The notes under the pieces: generated by a model
The model's database searches: none
What the model saw: the letters and a program-made list of their open reading frames with translations, nothing else
What the model was told of the DNA's origin: nothing
Made by a program: the position numbers and the translations under genes
Shown here: positions 15,834 through 24,530 of the stretch, piece by piece
Layout of the letters: every line of letters begins with the position of its first letter
Numbering within the stretch: the first letter of the stretch is position 1
NCBI GenBank assembly: GCA_965277595.1
Contig: CBDIDH010000002.1
Span: 3,348,001 to 3,412,000 of the forward strand
Source: CBDIDH01 sp965277595
GTDB lineage: Bacteria > Planctomycetota > Planctomycetia > Isosphaerales > Isosphaeraceae
DNA: 64,000 nt
Reading direction: 5' to 3'

Positions 15834-16184
15834 ATGCAGGTGAACAAGGCGGGCATCGAGATCATCCGAACCTTCCGCCTGCCCGACTACGAACTCACCG
15901 ACATCCTTCCCGACCTCGAGGCGCTGATCGAGTGGCCCATCAACGAGAACCAATTCGCGGCCCTGGCGAGCTTCGCCCACAGCATCGGCATCCCGCGATT
16001 CCGCCGCAGCACGCTCCTCCGCCATCTCAACGAGGGCAGCCCGCTCGACGCCGCGGACCAGTTCATCCACTGGACGAAGAAGAACGGCAAGACGAATCAG
16101 ACGCTATTGCGCAGACGCAAGATGGAACGCAGGCTTTTTCTGTTTCCGGTGGTGGTCTGCATAAACCCCGCACCGGCAGGTTGA
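15834..16184 (+). CDS. Lysozyme-like protein lacking the catalytic segment
   Basis: 116 residues, related to the endolysin at 14261. It keeps the first helix (A-G-I-E-I-I-R-T-F) and the C-terminal lobe (E-N-Q-F-A-A-L-A-S-F-A-H-S-I-G, then F-R-R-S-T-L-L-R-H-L-N, A-A-D-Q-F-I-H-W, R-R-K-M-E-R-R-L-F). The 40 or so residues carrying the E-D-T triad and the beta lobe are replaced by a short segment. It should not hydrolyse peptidoglycan. It lies just after the terminator with its own GGGAAGGG site, and may be a decaying copy, a binding protein or a regulator. Confidence 0.7.
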   Translation: MQVNKAGIEIIRTFRLPDYELTDILPDLEALIEWPINENQFAALASFAHSIGIPRFRRSTLLRHLNEGSPLDAADQFIHWTKKNGKTNQTLLRRRKMERRLFLFPVVVCINPAPAG

Positions 16185-16185
16185 C

Positions 16186-17079
16186 ATGAGCCTAGTTCCC
16201 GATTACGCGCCCGAATTCAAAGAGAAGTTGATCAAGCTTGCCCAGTCCGGGCGGAGCCTCCTGAGCCTGGAGGCCGAGTTCGGCGTCCACCGGGGCACGA
16301 TAAAGCGGTGGATGTCGAAGCAAAGCCGAGCACCCGAGCAGAAAGAGACGCGCGAGCCGGTTGCCGAGCGGCGCGACGAGCGGCGTGACGGGCATGTCGT
16401 GCTCGCCATCCCGGACCTTCATAGTCCCTACCACCACGAGGACACCCTAGCTTTCCTGAGAGCCGTCAAGAAGCGATTCAACCCGACGGCGTACGTGTGC
16501 CTAGGAGATGAGCTGGACCTGGCGGCACTCTCGCGTTTTCCGAAGAATCCCGACCTGCCATCCGCGGGCATGGAACTCTCGGCGGGTATCGAGGGGCTGA
16601 TCCCGTTCTACCTGGAATTCCCCGAGATGATGGTGTGCGTTTCGAATCACACGACCCGTGGACATCGGACCGCCTTCCAGGCGGGAATCCCCCAGGCTTT
16701 CCTCAATCACATCTCGACCATATTGAACGCACCCGACGGCTGGCGCTGGGCCGACGAATGGCGGATAGACAACGTCTTATACTTTCACGGCGACCGCGGG
16801 AAATCGGGTCAATCGGCCCATATTCATTATATGCGCGGCTTCAAATCAAGCGTCGTCATTGGCCACATCCATGCGTTCGGCGGTGTAAATTACGAGGGCA
16901 AGCACTTCGGGGCAAATTCCGGCTGCCTGATCGACCCGCAATCACCGGCCTTCGCTTATGCCAACGGCAGGGCACCCGGCGTGAGTCTCGGTTGCACGGT
17001 CATTTTTTATGGCAGGCAAGCTCATTTCATCCCGATGATCCTCGGGAGCGATGGCCGATGGGTTGGCACCTTGCGTTAA
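16186..17079 (+). CDS. HTH plus calcineurin-like metallophosphoesterase
   Basis: 297 residues. Residues 7-46 form a transposase-type helix-turn-helix (L-S-L-E-A-E-F-G-V-H-R-G-T-I-K-R-W). From about 70 the metallophosphoesterase motifs appear in order: D77-x-H79 in I-P-D-L-H, G-D-E-L-D at 107-111, S-N-H near 150, and G-H-I-H in the C-terminal part. It would hydrolyse a phosphoester with two metal ions; the substrate is unknown. Phosphoesterases with a DNA-binding front domain occur in phages. The start is two bases after the preceding stop. Confidence 0.8.
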   Translation: MSLVPDYAPEFKEKLIKLAQSGRSLLSLEAEFGVHRGTIKRWMSKQSRAPEQKETREPVAERRDERRDGHVVLAIPDLHSPYHHEDTLAFLRAVKKRFNPTAYVCLGDELDLAALSRFPKNPDLPSAGMELSAGIEGLIPFYLEFPEMMVCVSNHTTRGHRTAFQAGIPQAFLNHISTILNAPDGWRWADEWRIDNVLYFHGDRGKSGQSAHIHYMRGFKSSVVIGHIHAFGGVNYEGKHFGANSGCLIDPQSPAFAYANGRAPGVSLGCTVIFYGRQAHFIPMILGSDGRWVGTLR

Positions 17080-17105
17080 GATAATGATATGCTAGGATAC
17101 CGTCC

Positions 17106-17486
17106 ATGATCGATCCCGCCGAACTCGCCAAGGCCATCGTCACCGAAGTCCTCGTCGAGGGCGCCAAGACCCACGGCGGCGAGGACTGGCGGGCAGAGCC
17201 GACCGACAAGCACCTCGATAAGGGACTTCGCCATGTCCTGACATGGCGGCTCATGCGAGACGGCCACCAAAAGCCGGACGGCGAGGATCACCTGAAGAAT
17301 GCACTCACGCGGCTTGCCATGGCGGCCGTGACGCGAGAAACCGGCATCACGGCACCGGCCGCGAGCAGGGACATTAAGGCTATTTTGTGGGTGACCGCCG
17401 CCCTGGCGCTTTTCTGTTTCTCAATCTACGTCAAGGTTGCTTTTGGTTTCAACTGGCTGGAAAGGGTTCTCTCATGCGTGCGCTGA
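17106..17486 (+). CDS. DUF5664-like (dNTP hydrolase N-domain) membrane protein
   Basis: 126 residues. Residues 35-85 read H-L-D-K-G-L-R-H-V-L-T-W-R-L, then D-G-E-D-H-L-K-N-A-L-T-R-L, the pattern of the DUF5664 or dATP/dGTP-diphosphohydrolase N-terminal domain found in phages, a MazG-like helical family. A C-terminal transmembrane segment (about 91-113) follows. The link to nucleotide metabolism is from the family only. The 3' end overlaps the next small gene. Confidence 0.6.
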   Translation: MIDPAELAKAIVTEVLVEGAKTHGGEDWRAEPTDKHLDKGLRHVLTWRLMRDGHQKPDGEDHLKNALTRLAMAAVTRETGITAPAASRDIKAILWVTAALALFCFSIYVKVAFGFNWLERVLSCVR

Positions 17487-17584
17487 TTCTGATCCTCTTA
17501 CTCTGTTCTTGCAGCCCGTGCTGGACCGCGCGGGACGTGGACGAACGGTCCCATTGCGCCATCGGCGACTGGGAAATGGTCTGA
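17474..17584 (+). CDS. Putative 36-residue lipoprotein
   Basis: Starts inside the preceding gene. The product has a short leader (M-R-A-L-I-L-I-L-L-L) ending at a lipobox-like L-C-S-C, then a small cysteine-containing tail. It may be a tiny phage lipoprotein, perhaps acting at the envelope like superinfection-exclusion proteins, but size and lack of relatives make this tentative. Confidence 0.4.
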   Translation: MRALILILLLCSCSPCWTARDVDERSHCAIGDWEMV

Positions 17585-17587
17585 ACC

Positions 17588-17773
17588 ATGCTCCCCAATG
17601 ATTCAAGCGTCCCGCATGACATCAAGCGATTAGCGGAACGCTATTACTATGAGGATCGCAAAAAAGGCAAGCACAACGATACAGCCCTCGCCTTCGTTGC
17701 CGGGTCCATGATTTTCATAGGCGCCGAGATCCTTTTTGGCATATGGCAGAGATCCCAGGGCAGAGGGCGCTAA
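17588..17773 (+). CDS. Small membrane protein, unknown (61 aa)
   Basis: 61 residues with a charged N-terminal half (R-Y-Y-Y-E-D-R-K-K-G-K-H) and one transmembrane segment at about 34-53. The tail R-S-Q-G-R-G-R is basic, so the C-terminus is likely cytoplasmic. Follows the previous small gene by three bases. No family recognised. Confidence 0.5.
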   Translation: MLPNDSSVPHDIKRLAERYYYEDRKKGKHNDTALAFVAGSMIFIGAEILFGIWQRSQGRGR

Positions 17774-17859
17774 TCGGTCGAATGTCTCCCTCTAATTAAT
17801 GCTCGCAATCCACCTTATCTCGCTGTAAGGTTCCCGAAAGCAGCAAGCGTTCGTTCCGC

Positions 17860-20800
17860 ATGTCTTATTTCTACGACCGGTTCTCCGACAGGCTACCACG
17901 CCGCCTCAAGCCCTCCCGCCATCAGGACAACCTCCCGCTTTTTGATAAGCCCGCGGCCCCGCCGCCTCCCCATCCTGAGCCGCCTCCTTCCCCCGATCCA
18001 TCCCCTCCCGAATCTCCCCCATCAGCTCTCTTTGCGTCTGCCCCGCCCGAATCTTTTGCCGTTTCCAGCGGCGAGAAAGGCAAAGCCCGCGATATCCTTG
18101 TCGCCATCCGCACCCTGAAATCCATCGAGCAGGAGAATCGCCTCGCCACTCCCGACGAGAAAGCCGTCCTCTCGCGCTTCTGCGGCTTCGGCCCTGTCGC
18201 CCTTTCGCTTTTCCCCGATCCCATTACCGGCCATTACAAAGACGGCTGGCAGCCCCTCGGCGACGAACTCAAGTCGCTCCTCACCCCCGAAGAATATGAT
18301 TCCGCCAAGCGGACGACCTTCTCCCAGTTCTTCACGTCCCCCACCGTCATGCTCGCCATGCATAACGCCCTTTTGCGTTTGGGCGTCCATCCTGCGTCCA
18401 CCGTACTCGAACCGGGCTGCGGGATCGGAAACTTCATCTCCCAGGCTCCGGAGAGCATGCGATTCATCGGCGTCGAGCTGGACTCCCTCTCCGGCCGGAT
18501 CGCCAGGGCCCTCAATCCGAAGGCAGACATCCGCATCGAGAACTTCCGCGACACCAAGCTCCCTCCCCTCGACGCCGTGATCGGCAACGTCCCCTTCGCC
18601 GACATCAAGCTCGACTTCCACAGCCAGAAGCTATCCCTGCATGACTTTTTCATCGCCAAATCCGTCGACGCGCTCAAGCCCTGGGGCGTCCTCGCCGTCG
18701 TCACTTCGCATTTCACCCTCGATAAGCAAAACGCCGCCGTCAGGGAACAGCTCGCCAGCCAGGCTGATCTCGTCGGGGCGATCCGCTTACCTTCCGACGC
18801 CTTCAAGAAAGAGGGCACGGCGGTCGTCACCGACATCCTGTTTCTGAGGAAACGCGCCCCAGGCCAGGAGCCGAACCACGCCGCAGAATGGATACCCACC
18901 GGCACTCTCGCCTTGGATGGGGCTACCGTGCCGGTAAACGGGTACTTCCTGAAACACCCGGAGATGGTGCTGGGTGACTGGAGCCGCAAGGACACGCTCT
19001 ACGGCAGCGAGGGATACAGCGTCGTTTCGAATGGCGATCTGGCCGGGCAGTTGAAGGAAGCCATCGGGCGGTTGCCGCAGGTTGAGAAGAGCGAGGCGGA
19101 AAGGGCGAACCCGCCTCCGATTAGCCAAAACGCAGCGCCGCCCCCATTCATCCCCCCGCCGCCGCTCAAACACGTCACCGAAGGCTCTTTCTTCGTCAAT
19201 GACCGCACCATCTGCCAGTTGGAGGACGGCCAGGCCAAGCCCGTCGTCTATTGCGGCACCACCTGGCGCACCGACGGCACGCCTCAGGCCCGCAAAGCCC
19301 ACTCGCTCATCAAGCTCCGCGACCTCGCGCGCCGCGTGCTCCAGTCGCAGAACGAGGGCTGGCCGGAATCCGCCCGCGAGCAGGCAAGACGCGACCTGAA
19401 CCAAGCCTACGACCTGTTCACCGCAGGACACGGGCCGATCAATAAGACCACGTTTACCACCACGAAAGACGGCGGCACGATCCGCCGCATGCCGAACCTG
19501 GTCAAGTTCAAGGAAGACCCCGACGCCATGCTGGTCATGTCGCTGGAGGAATACGACGAAGCCACGGGCACGGCTCAGAAATCCGCCATCATGAAGAAGG
19601 ACGTGGTAGGGCCGAAGCCGCCCGTCACGCATGTTTCGAGCGCCGAGGATGGATTGCTCGTTTCGCTCGACCATCGCGGCGCGGTTGACCTGCCCTACAT
19701 CGCCAAGCTCTACGGCAAGCCGGAGGGGGAAATCACCGCCGAGTTGGGCGATTTGATCTACCGTGACCCGGAGACGAAGCAATGGCAGACCGCCGACGCC
19801 TACCTGTCGGGCAACGTTAGGGAGAAGCTGGCCGCCGCCGAAAGAGCGGGAATCACCCGGAATATCGAAGCTCTCCGCCAGGTGCAGCCCGAGGACGTTT
19901 TGCCGGGCGATATCGACGCCAACCTCGGCGCGCCTTGGATACCGGACGCCGACATCAAGGCGTTCGCCGCCGAACTGTTCAACGTGCCGGGCGATGCCAT
20001 CAAGATCGGGCATTTGAAGAAAGACGCGGTTTGGAGCGTCGATCCCGATTACCGGGCGCTGAATTCCGTCGCGGCCACCGCTGATTACGGCACACCGAGG
20101 ATCAACGGCACGGCGCTGCTCGAATCTGCGTTAAATTTAAAATCCCCCGTCATTTACGACCTCGACTCGGAGAAAAGGCCAGTCGTCAACCAGAACGAGA
20201 CGCTGGCAGCGAAGGAGAAGCAGCGCGCGATCAAGGATCGCTTCAAATCGTGGGTTTTCAGCGATCCTGACAGGACGGAGCGGCTGGTCAGAATTTATAA
20301 CGACACTTATAACAATCTGCGGCCCCGGCTGTTTGACGGCTCGCACTTGGATTTTCCGGGGATGAGCAAGACCAAAGAGTTGGATCAGCATCAGAAGGAC
20401 GCGGTGTGGCGTTGCATGAGCGCCGGAAGCACACTGCTGGCACATTGCGTCGGAGCCGGCAAGAGCGCGGCAATCGCTACGGCTTGCATGAAAATGCGGC
20501 AGGCCGGACTCATAAAAAAACCGCTGGTTGCCGTCCCGAATAACTGCTTGGAGCAATTCGCCCGAGAGTTTCAGCAGTGGTATCCCAACGCCAAGCTACT
20601 GATTGCGACCAAGGAAGATATGGAGCGGCATCGCCGCAAGGCGTTGACCGCCAAAATCGCCACCGGGGATTGGGATGCGGTCATCACGACGCATTCGAGC
20701 TTCGAGCGCATTGGCATGTCGCAGGAGTATCAGGCAAGGTTCCTGCGGGAACAGATCGCCGAATACGACGTCTTGTTGAAGGATAGCGCACGCGCGGATA

Positions 20801-23070
20801 CTGGTCGTGGGAATCGTAATATTTTAAAATCGCTTGAAAAACAGAAGGCCAAGCGTGAGGAAAAGCTGAAAGACCTGCTCGCCGAAGGCAAGAAGGATAG
20901 CGGCTTGGTGTTCGACGAATTGGGGGTCGATCAAATCTTCTACGACGAGCAGCAGACCGTAAAAAATATGGAGACGCCGACCAAGATGGATCGCGTGGCG
21001 GGCATCCAGACCGGCGGCAGCGAGCGGGCGTTCGATTTTTACATGAAGGCCCGCTACCTCGACGAGAAACACCCGGGTCACGGCATGGTCGGCGCGTCCG
21101 GCACCCCCATCAGCAACAGCATGGTGGAAATGTACACCCTGCAACGCTACTTCGACCTGCAAGGCTTGAAGGACCGGGGCATCGAGCATTTCGACGCGTG
21201 GGCCGCCACGTTCGGCGAAGTCGTCGATACGATGGAAATCTCGCCAGACGGGGCGACGCTGAAGCCACGCAGCCGGTTCGCAAAGTTCACCAACCTGCCC
21301 GAGCTTTCGGAAATGTTCCGGTCATTCGCCGACGTGAAGATGGCGGATGATTTAAACCTGCCGCGCCCGGCTTTGGAAGGCGGCAAACCCCAAACTATCG
21401 CCTGTCCGATGTCCGACGAGCAGGCCGAATTACAGGCGGGACTCGTCAAACGCTACGAACGCATCCGCTCGGAGAAAGTCGATCCCCGCGAGGATAACGC
21501 CCTCAACATCACCACCGACGGGCGCAAGCTGGCGCTGGACGCGAGGCTCCTTTCCAGCACCAGTTTAACCCCGCAGGTCACAAAGTCCGATTTGATGGCC
21601 GACATCATCGTCGCCGGGTGGAAGAAGGGTGAGAGCAAACGCACGACCCAACTGGTTTTCTGCGACATGGGCGTCCATCCGACGGCGTGGGGCTTTTCCG
21701 TCTACGACGATATCATAAGTAAGTTGACCAGCCGGGGCATCCCTCGCAATCAAATTGCCGTCGCTGGCGATGCGGATACGGACGCCAAGAAGCAAGCGCT
21801 GTTCGAGAAAGTCCGCGCCGGTACGGTACGCGTGCTGATCGGCTCGACCCAGAAGATGGGCACTGGCACCAACGTGCAGAAGCGGCTGGTGGCCTTGCAC
21901 CACCTCGACGCGCCTTGGAAACCCGCCGAGGTGGAGCAGCGCGAGGGGCGGATACTGAGGCAGGGCAACCAGAATGAGGAGGTGGCGATTTACCGTTACG
22001 TCACCGAGGGTTCATTCGATGCCTATATGTGGCAGGCGTTAGAGACAAAAGCAAGGTTCATCAACCAAGTGATGTCCGGCGACTGTGCGGTCAGGAAAGC
22101 CGAGGATATCGGCGGGCAAGAGCTGAGTTACGCGGAAGTTAAAGCTATCGCCAGTGGTAATCCCGCCGTGCTCACACTGGCCGAGGCCGACGCCGAATTG
22201 CAACGGCTGGCGATATTGCGGAAGAACCATCTGGATGAACAGTTTTTGGCCAAGCGGTCGTTGCGTGACCTACCGGGCACGATCCGACGGCTGGAAACGC
22301 GGCACGAAGGGCTGACCAAGGATATGGCGAGCCTGACCGATGACCTGTCACCCTCGACTGAAGCGCTGGGGATGCGGCTTAATCGGCTCCCGGAGGCCGT
22401 ACACGACACCAAGCGCTGCCCGCTGGGCCAATACCGGGGGCTGGAGTTTGGCGTGATCCTGCACCCGATGGGCGGCCCGGAAGTCTATCTGGAAGGCGTG
22501 GTGACGCGCCGAGCTCAGATGGTGAGGGAAAATCCCGGCCCGCGTGCGGTGTTGAACGCACTGGAACGTCTAGCCGAGGGGTATGCGGGGGAGATAGCCC
22601 ACGTCAAAGAGGATTTGAGCGTGGCCCAGGGGCAGGAGCGCGATTACCGGAGCCGGGTGGGGACGGAATTCGCGCACGGGGAGTATCTGAGGCAGTTGAC
22701 TGACTTGCGCGATGCGTTGAGGCTGGGCCTGTCGGAGAAGCCGCCGGAGGGTGGGGAACCGGTTGCCGTTCTGGCGGAGAAGATCAAGGCGTTGAGGGCT
22801 GGCAATGCGGTTGAGGCCGCGCCCGTGCGTGCAGGAAGCCGGAAGGCGACGCGAGCGGAAACGCCTGTGACGGCGAGGATAAAGAGAAAGGCGGAGGATG
22901 TGCAGGTGGAGGAGGCGGTTGCGGTGTCTGAGACCGCACTGGAGCAACCGATGGAAATGTTAGTTGAACCGATAGCGATCACTTTGCCAGAGGTGGCAAA
23001 CCGATCAAACGGGCATCGGCAAGCGGTGGTTATGAGGCGGGGCGATGAGGCGCAGGGAAGGTTGTTTTGA
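17860..23070 (+). CDS. Giant N6-adenine methyltransferase-SNF2/DEAD helicase (DarB-like)
   Basis: 1736 residues. A proline-rich N-terminal linker (30-60) precedes an adenine methyltransferase domain with motif I L-E-P-G-C-G-I-G-N-F near 183-192 and a catalytic-type motif N-V-P-F near 243-246 (in place of N-P-P-F). A superfamily 2 helicase follows: Walker A G-A-G-K-S near 865, a D-E-Q-Q box near 1028, and helicase-C motifs G-T-G-T-N and Q-R-E-G-R-I-L-R-Q-G-N near 1330-1370. A helical C-terminal region follows. This order occurs in phage and plasmid DarB-like antirestriction proteins, which are packaged or modify DNA on entry. The real role here is inferred. Confidence 0.85.
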   Translation: MSYFYDRFSDRLPRRLKPSRHQDNLPLFDKPAAPPPPHPEPPPSPDPSPPESPPSALFASAPPESFAVSSGEKGKARDILVAIRTLKSIEQENRLATPDEKAVLSRFCGFGPVALSLFPDPITGHYKDGWQPLGDELKSLLTPEEYDSAKRTTFSQFFTSPTVMLAMHNALLRLGVHPASTVLEPGCGIGNFISQAPESMRFIGVELDSLSGRIARALNPKADIRIENFRDTKLPPLDAVIGNVPFADIKLDFHSQKLSLHDFFIAKSVDALKPWGVLAVVTSHFTLDKQNAAVREQLASQADLVGAIRLPSDAFKKEGTAVVTDILFLRKRAPGQEPNHAAEWIPTGTLALDGATVPVNGYFLKHPEMVLGDWSRKDTLYGSEGYSVVSNGDLAGQLKEAIGRLPQVEKSEAERANPPPISQNAAPPPFIPPPPLKHVTEGSFFVNDRTICQLEDGQAKPVVYCGTTWRTDGTPQARKAHSLIKLRDLARRVLQSQNEGWPESAREQARRDLNQAYDLFTAGHGPINKTTFTTTKDGGTIRRMPNLVKFKEDPDAMLVMSLEEYDEATGTAQKSAIMKKDVVGPKPPVTHVSSAEDGLLVSLDHRGAVDLPYIAKLYGKPEGEITAELGDLIYRDPETKQWQTADAYLSGNVREKLAAAERAGITRNIEALRQVQPEDVLPGDIDANLGAPWIPDADIKAFAAELFNVPGDAIKIGHLKKDAVWSVDPDYRALNSVAATADYGTPRINGTALLESALNLKSPVIYDLDSEKRPVVNQNETLAAKEKQRAIKDRFKSWVFSDPDRTERLVRIYNDTYNNLRPRLFDGSHLDFPGMSKTKELDQHQKDAVWRCMSAGSTLLAHCVGAGKSAAIATACMKMRQAGLIKKPLVAVPNNCLEQFAREFQQWYPNAKLLIATKEDMERHRRKALTAKIATGDWDAVITTHSSFERIGMSQEYQARFLREQIAEYDVLLKDSARADTGRGNRNILKSLEKQKAKREEKLKDLLAEGKKDSGLVFDELGVDQIFYDEQQTVKNMETPTKMDRVAGIQTGGSERAFDFYMKARYLDEKHPGHGMVGASGTPISNSMVEMYTLQRYFDLQGLKDRGIEHFDAWAATFGEVVDTMEISPDGATLKPRSRFAKFTNLPELSEMFRSFADVKMADDLNLPRPALEGGKPQTIACPMSDEQAELQAGLVKRYERIRSEKVDPREDNALNITTDGRKLALDARLLSSTSLTPQVTKSDLMADIIVAGWKKGESKRTTQLVFCDMGVHPTAWGFSVYDDIISKLTSRGIPRNQIAVAGDADTDAKKQALFEKVRAGTVRVLIGSTQKMGTGTNVQKRLVALHHLDAPWKPAEVEQREGRILRQGNQNEEVAIYRYVTEGSFDAYMWQALETKARFINQVMSGDCAVRKAEDIGGQELSYAEVKAIASGNPAVLTLAEADAELQRLAILRKNHLDEQFLAKRSLRDLPGTIRRLETRHEGLTKDMASLTDDLSPSTEALGMRLNRLPEAVHDTKRCPLGQYRGLEFGVILHPMGGPEVYLEGVVTRRAQMVRENPGPRAVLNALERLAEGYAGEIAHVKEDLSVAQGQERDYRSRVGTEFAHGEYLRQLTDLRDALRLGLSEKPPEGGEPVAVLAEKIKALRAGNAVEAAPVRAGSRKATRAETPVTARIKRKAEDVQVEEAVAVSETALEQPMEMLVEPIAITLPEVANRSNGHRQAVVMRRGDEAQGRLF

Positions 23071-23172
23071 GCTGAAGTACTGTCTCAAATAGATTGTCCC
23101 GTGGCGGCCGGAAGGCAGCACAGGTAATCTTGGAACATGCCATTCCGAAAAATTCCGATAAAAGGACCGGCG

Positions 23173-23664
23173 ATGAACCACACCGTTTTGTTAATCCACG
23201 GCAATCCAGGTGCTGGCAAGAGCACGCTGGGAAAACGCCTCATGGCACGCGGCTGGCACGTACTCTGCCTCGACACCGAATATATCCGATTCATTAGGGA
23301 TTACTGCCCCGGTTTGTATTTCCCATGGATGGGCGCCGCTATTGATGTCCACTATAAGTACCTCGTTTGCCGAGCTGATTGGTCACGGAAAAGGTTCGAC
23401 CGTGACATCCACCAAGAATGGCACGAACACCTTCAACGGATCGCGGGCGAATCCACCAGAGGGCATACCCGATCAGCCATCGTGGGGTGGCTGTTGTTCG
23501 ACCGGCGACCAGAACTTATGGAGGCGATCAAAAACGAAGCGACCAAGGGAGAGATTGAGGCCAAAGTCTACGAGGTCGAAGTCCGCAACGATCATTCATA
23601 CCACTGCGACGGTGCAACCCTGACAGAGGAGCAAGTGCATGATCTTGGCTCATCCTCGCAATAG
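23173..23664 (+). CDS. P-loop kinase-like NTPase
   Basis: 163 residues from the ATG at 23173. A Walker A motif G-N-P-G-A-G-K-S-T-L stands at residues 10-19, followed by a D-T-E-Y segment near 37. The size and the H-G-N-P-G-A-G-K start match AAA_33-type small-molecule kinases, for example polynucleotide or zeta-toxin-like kinases. The substrate is not evident. An in-frame ATG at 23137 is an alternative start but would add a non-conserved leader. Confidence 0.68.
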   Translation: MNHTVLLIHGNPGAGKSTLGKRLMARGWHVLCLDTEYIRFIRDYCPGLYFPWMGAAIDVHYKYLVCRADWSRKRFDRDIHQEWHEHLQRIAGESTRGHTRSAIVGWLLFDRRPELMEAIKNEATKGEIEAKVYEVEVRNDHSYHCDGATLTEEQVHDLGSSSQ

Positions 23665-23749
23665 AATTATTTGCCACTTCATTGCACTACCTATAGCATC
23701 CTCGTTAGCATGGACAACGTGATATCGCACACCCGCCGAGGCTATAATC

Positions 23750-24220
23750 ATGGGTCGTCCGAAGAAAGCCGTCCCGAAACACGTTGAACCTGAGGAAGAA
23801 TCGCAGGAAGTGCCCGAGGAGCAACAGGCACTTGAAGCAACATCACCGACGAGGACAACAAAATCCGCCCCACAGGAATCTGTCAGCAAGGCAGAGGCCG
23901 TCAGACGTGCCGTTGCCGCAGGGGTTGAAACGCCTGCTCAAGGTGTGGATTACGTGATGAAACATTTCGGCATCGAGATGGACAACAAGACCTTTAGCCT
24001 GAATCGCTCGCAGCAGAAGTCAAGGCAGGGCAAACATGTGATTGGCAAGCCAGGCCGGAAACCGAAGGCCACCAGTCAAGCCGTCGATGGCTATCTGGCA
24101 CCGCCGGCCAGCAACGGGCATTTCAGCGGCGGCATGATCGGCGACCTGGCCGCGATCAAGGCGCTGGTTGAGAAGCTGGGCGTGGAAGAAGTGCAGGCCA
24201 TCGCCAAACTGTTCGGTTGA
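23750..24220 (+). CDS. Planctomycete AVRRA-type protein, possible DNA-binding
   Basis: 156 residues. A disordered, acidic and proline-containing front (1-45) is followed by S-K-A-E-A-V-R-R-A-V-A-A-G, then G-V-D-Y-V-M-K-H-F-G-I-E-M and N-R-S-Q-Q-K-S-R. This pattern is frequent in planctomycete genomes and looks like a small winged or three-helix fold. The C-terminal 40 residues contain A-I-K-A-L-V-E-K-L-G-V-E-E-V-Q-A-I-A-K-L, a helix pair. Function unknown; its presence here ties the element to planctomycete hosts. Confidence 0.62.
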   Translation: MGRPKKAVPKHVEPEEESQEVPEEQQALEATSPTRTTKSAPQESVSKAEAVRRAVAAGVETPAQGVDYVMKHFGIEMDNKTFSLNRSQQKSRQGKHVIGKPGRKPKATSQAVDGYLAPPASNGHFSGGMIGDLAAIKALVEKLGVEEVQAIAKLFG

Positions 24221-24284
24221 GGGATTACTGAGGGGAACGGATTCCCTCTTGCGCCCGCATAACCCTCCGCGTCATAATCACGTC

Positions 24285-24530
24285 ATGCAAAGCCACCCAC
24301 CCGAAACCGTCACCGCGTCGGAAATCGGCGACCACGCCTTCTGTGCGGAAGCCGCAAGACTTCGCCACCAAGGCCACGAATCCGCCAACCGGCACCAACT
24401 CGACCGGGGCACGGCGAATCACGCCAGCGCGGCGAACGCAGAGGTGATTGCGGGCGGCTCCATCGCCTTGGGCAAGCTGCTGGTCATCGTGGCCGTACTG
24501 GGGGCGTTATGGGCTATCTTCTGGCGCTGA
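24285..24530 (+). CDS. N-terminal half of split membrane Cas4-like nuclease
   Basis: 81 residues. T-A-S-E-I-G-D-H-A-F-C (Cys20), then L-R-H-Q-G and L-D-R-G-T-A-N-H (His46), match the start of Cas4/RecB-type nucleases: the first iron-sulfur cysteine and the G-x-x-x-H helix. A transmembrane helix follows (about 60-80) and the gene stops. The rest of the nuclease is encoded by the next gene, which begins 22 bases before this stop. Alone it cannot be catalytic. Confidence 0.6.
   Translation: MQSHPPETVTASEIGDHAFCAEAARLRHQGHESANRHQLDRGTANHASAANAEVIAGGSIALGKLLVIVAVLGALWAIFWR

Noticed and set aside
24500..24530. Programmed frameshift joining the two Cas4-like halves
   Set aside because: The overlap has a run of five Gs but no proper X XXY YYZ heptamer in phase, and a good ATG lies at 24509. 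Reinitiation of the second gene is simpler.
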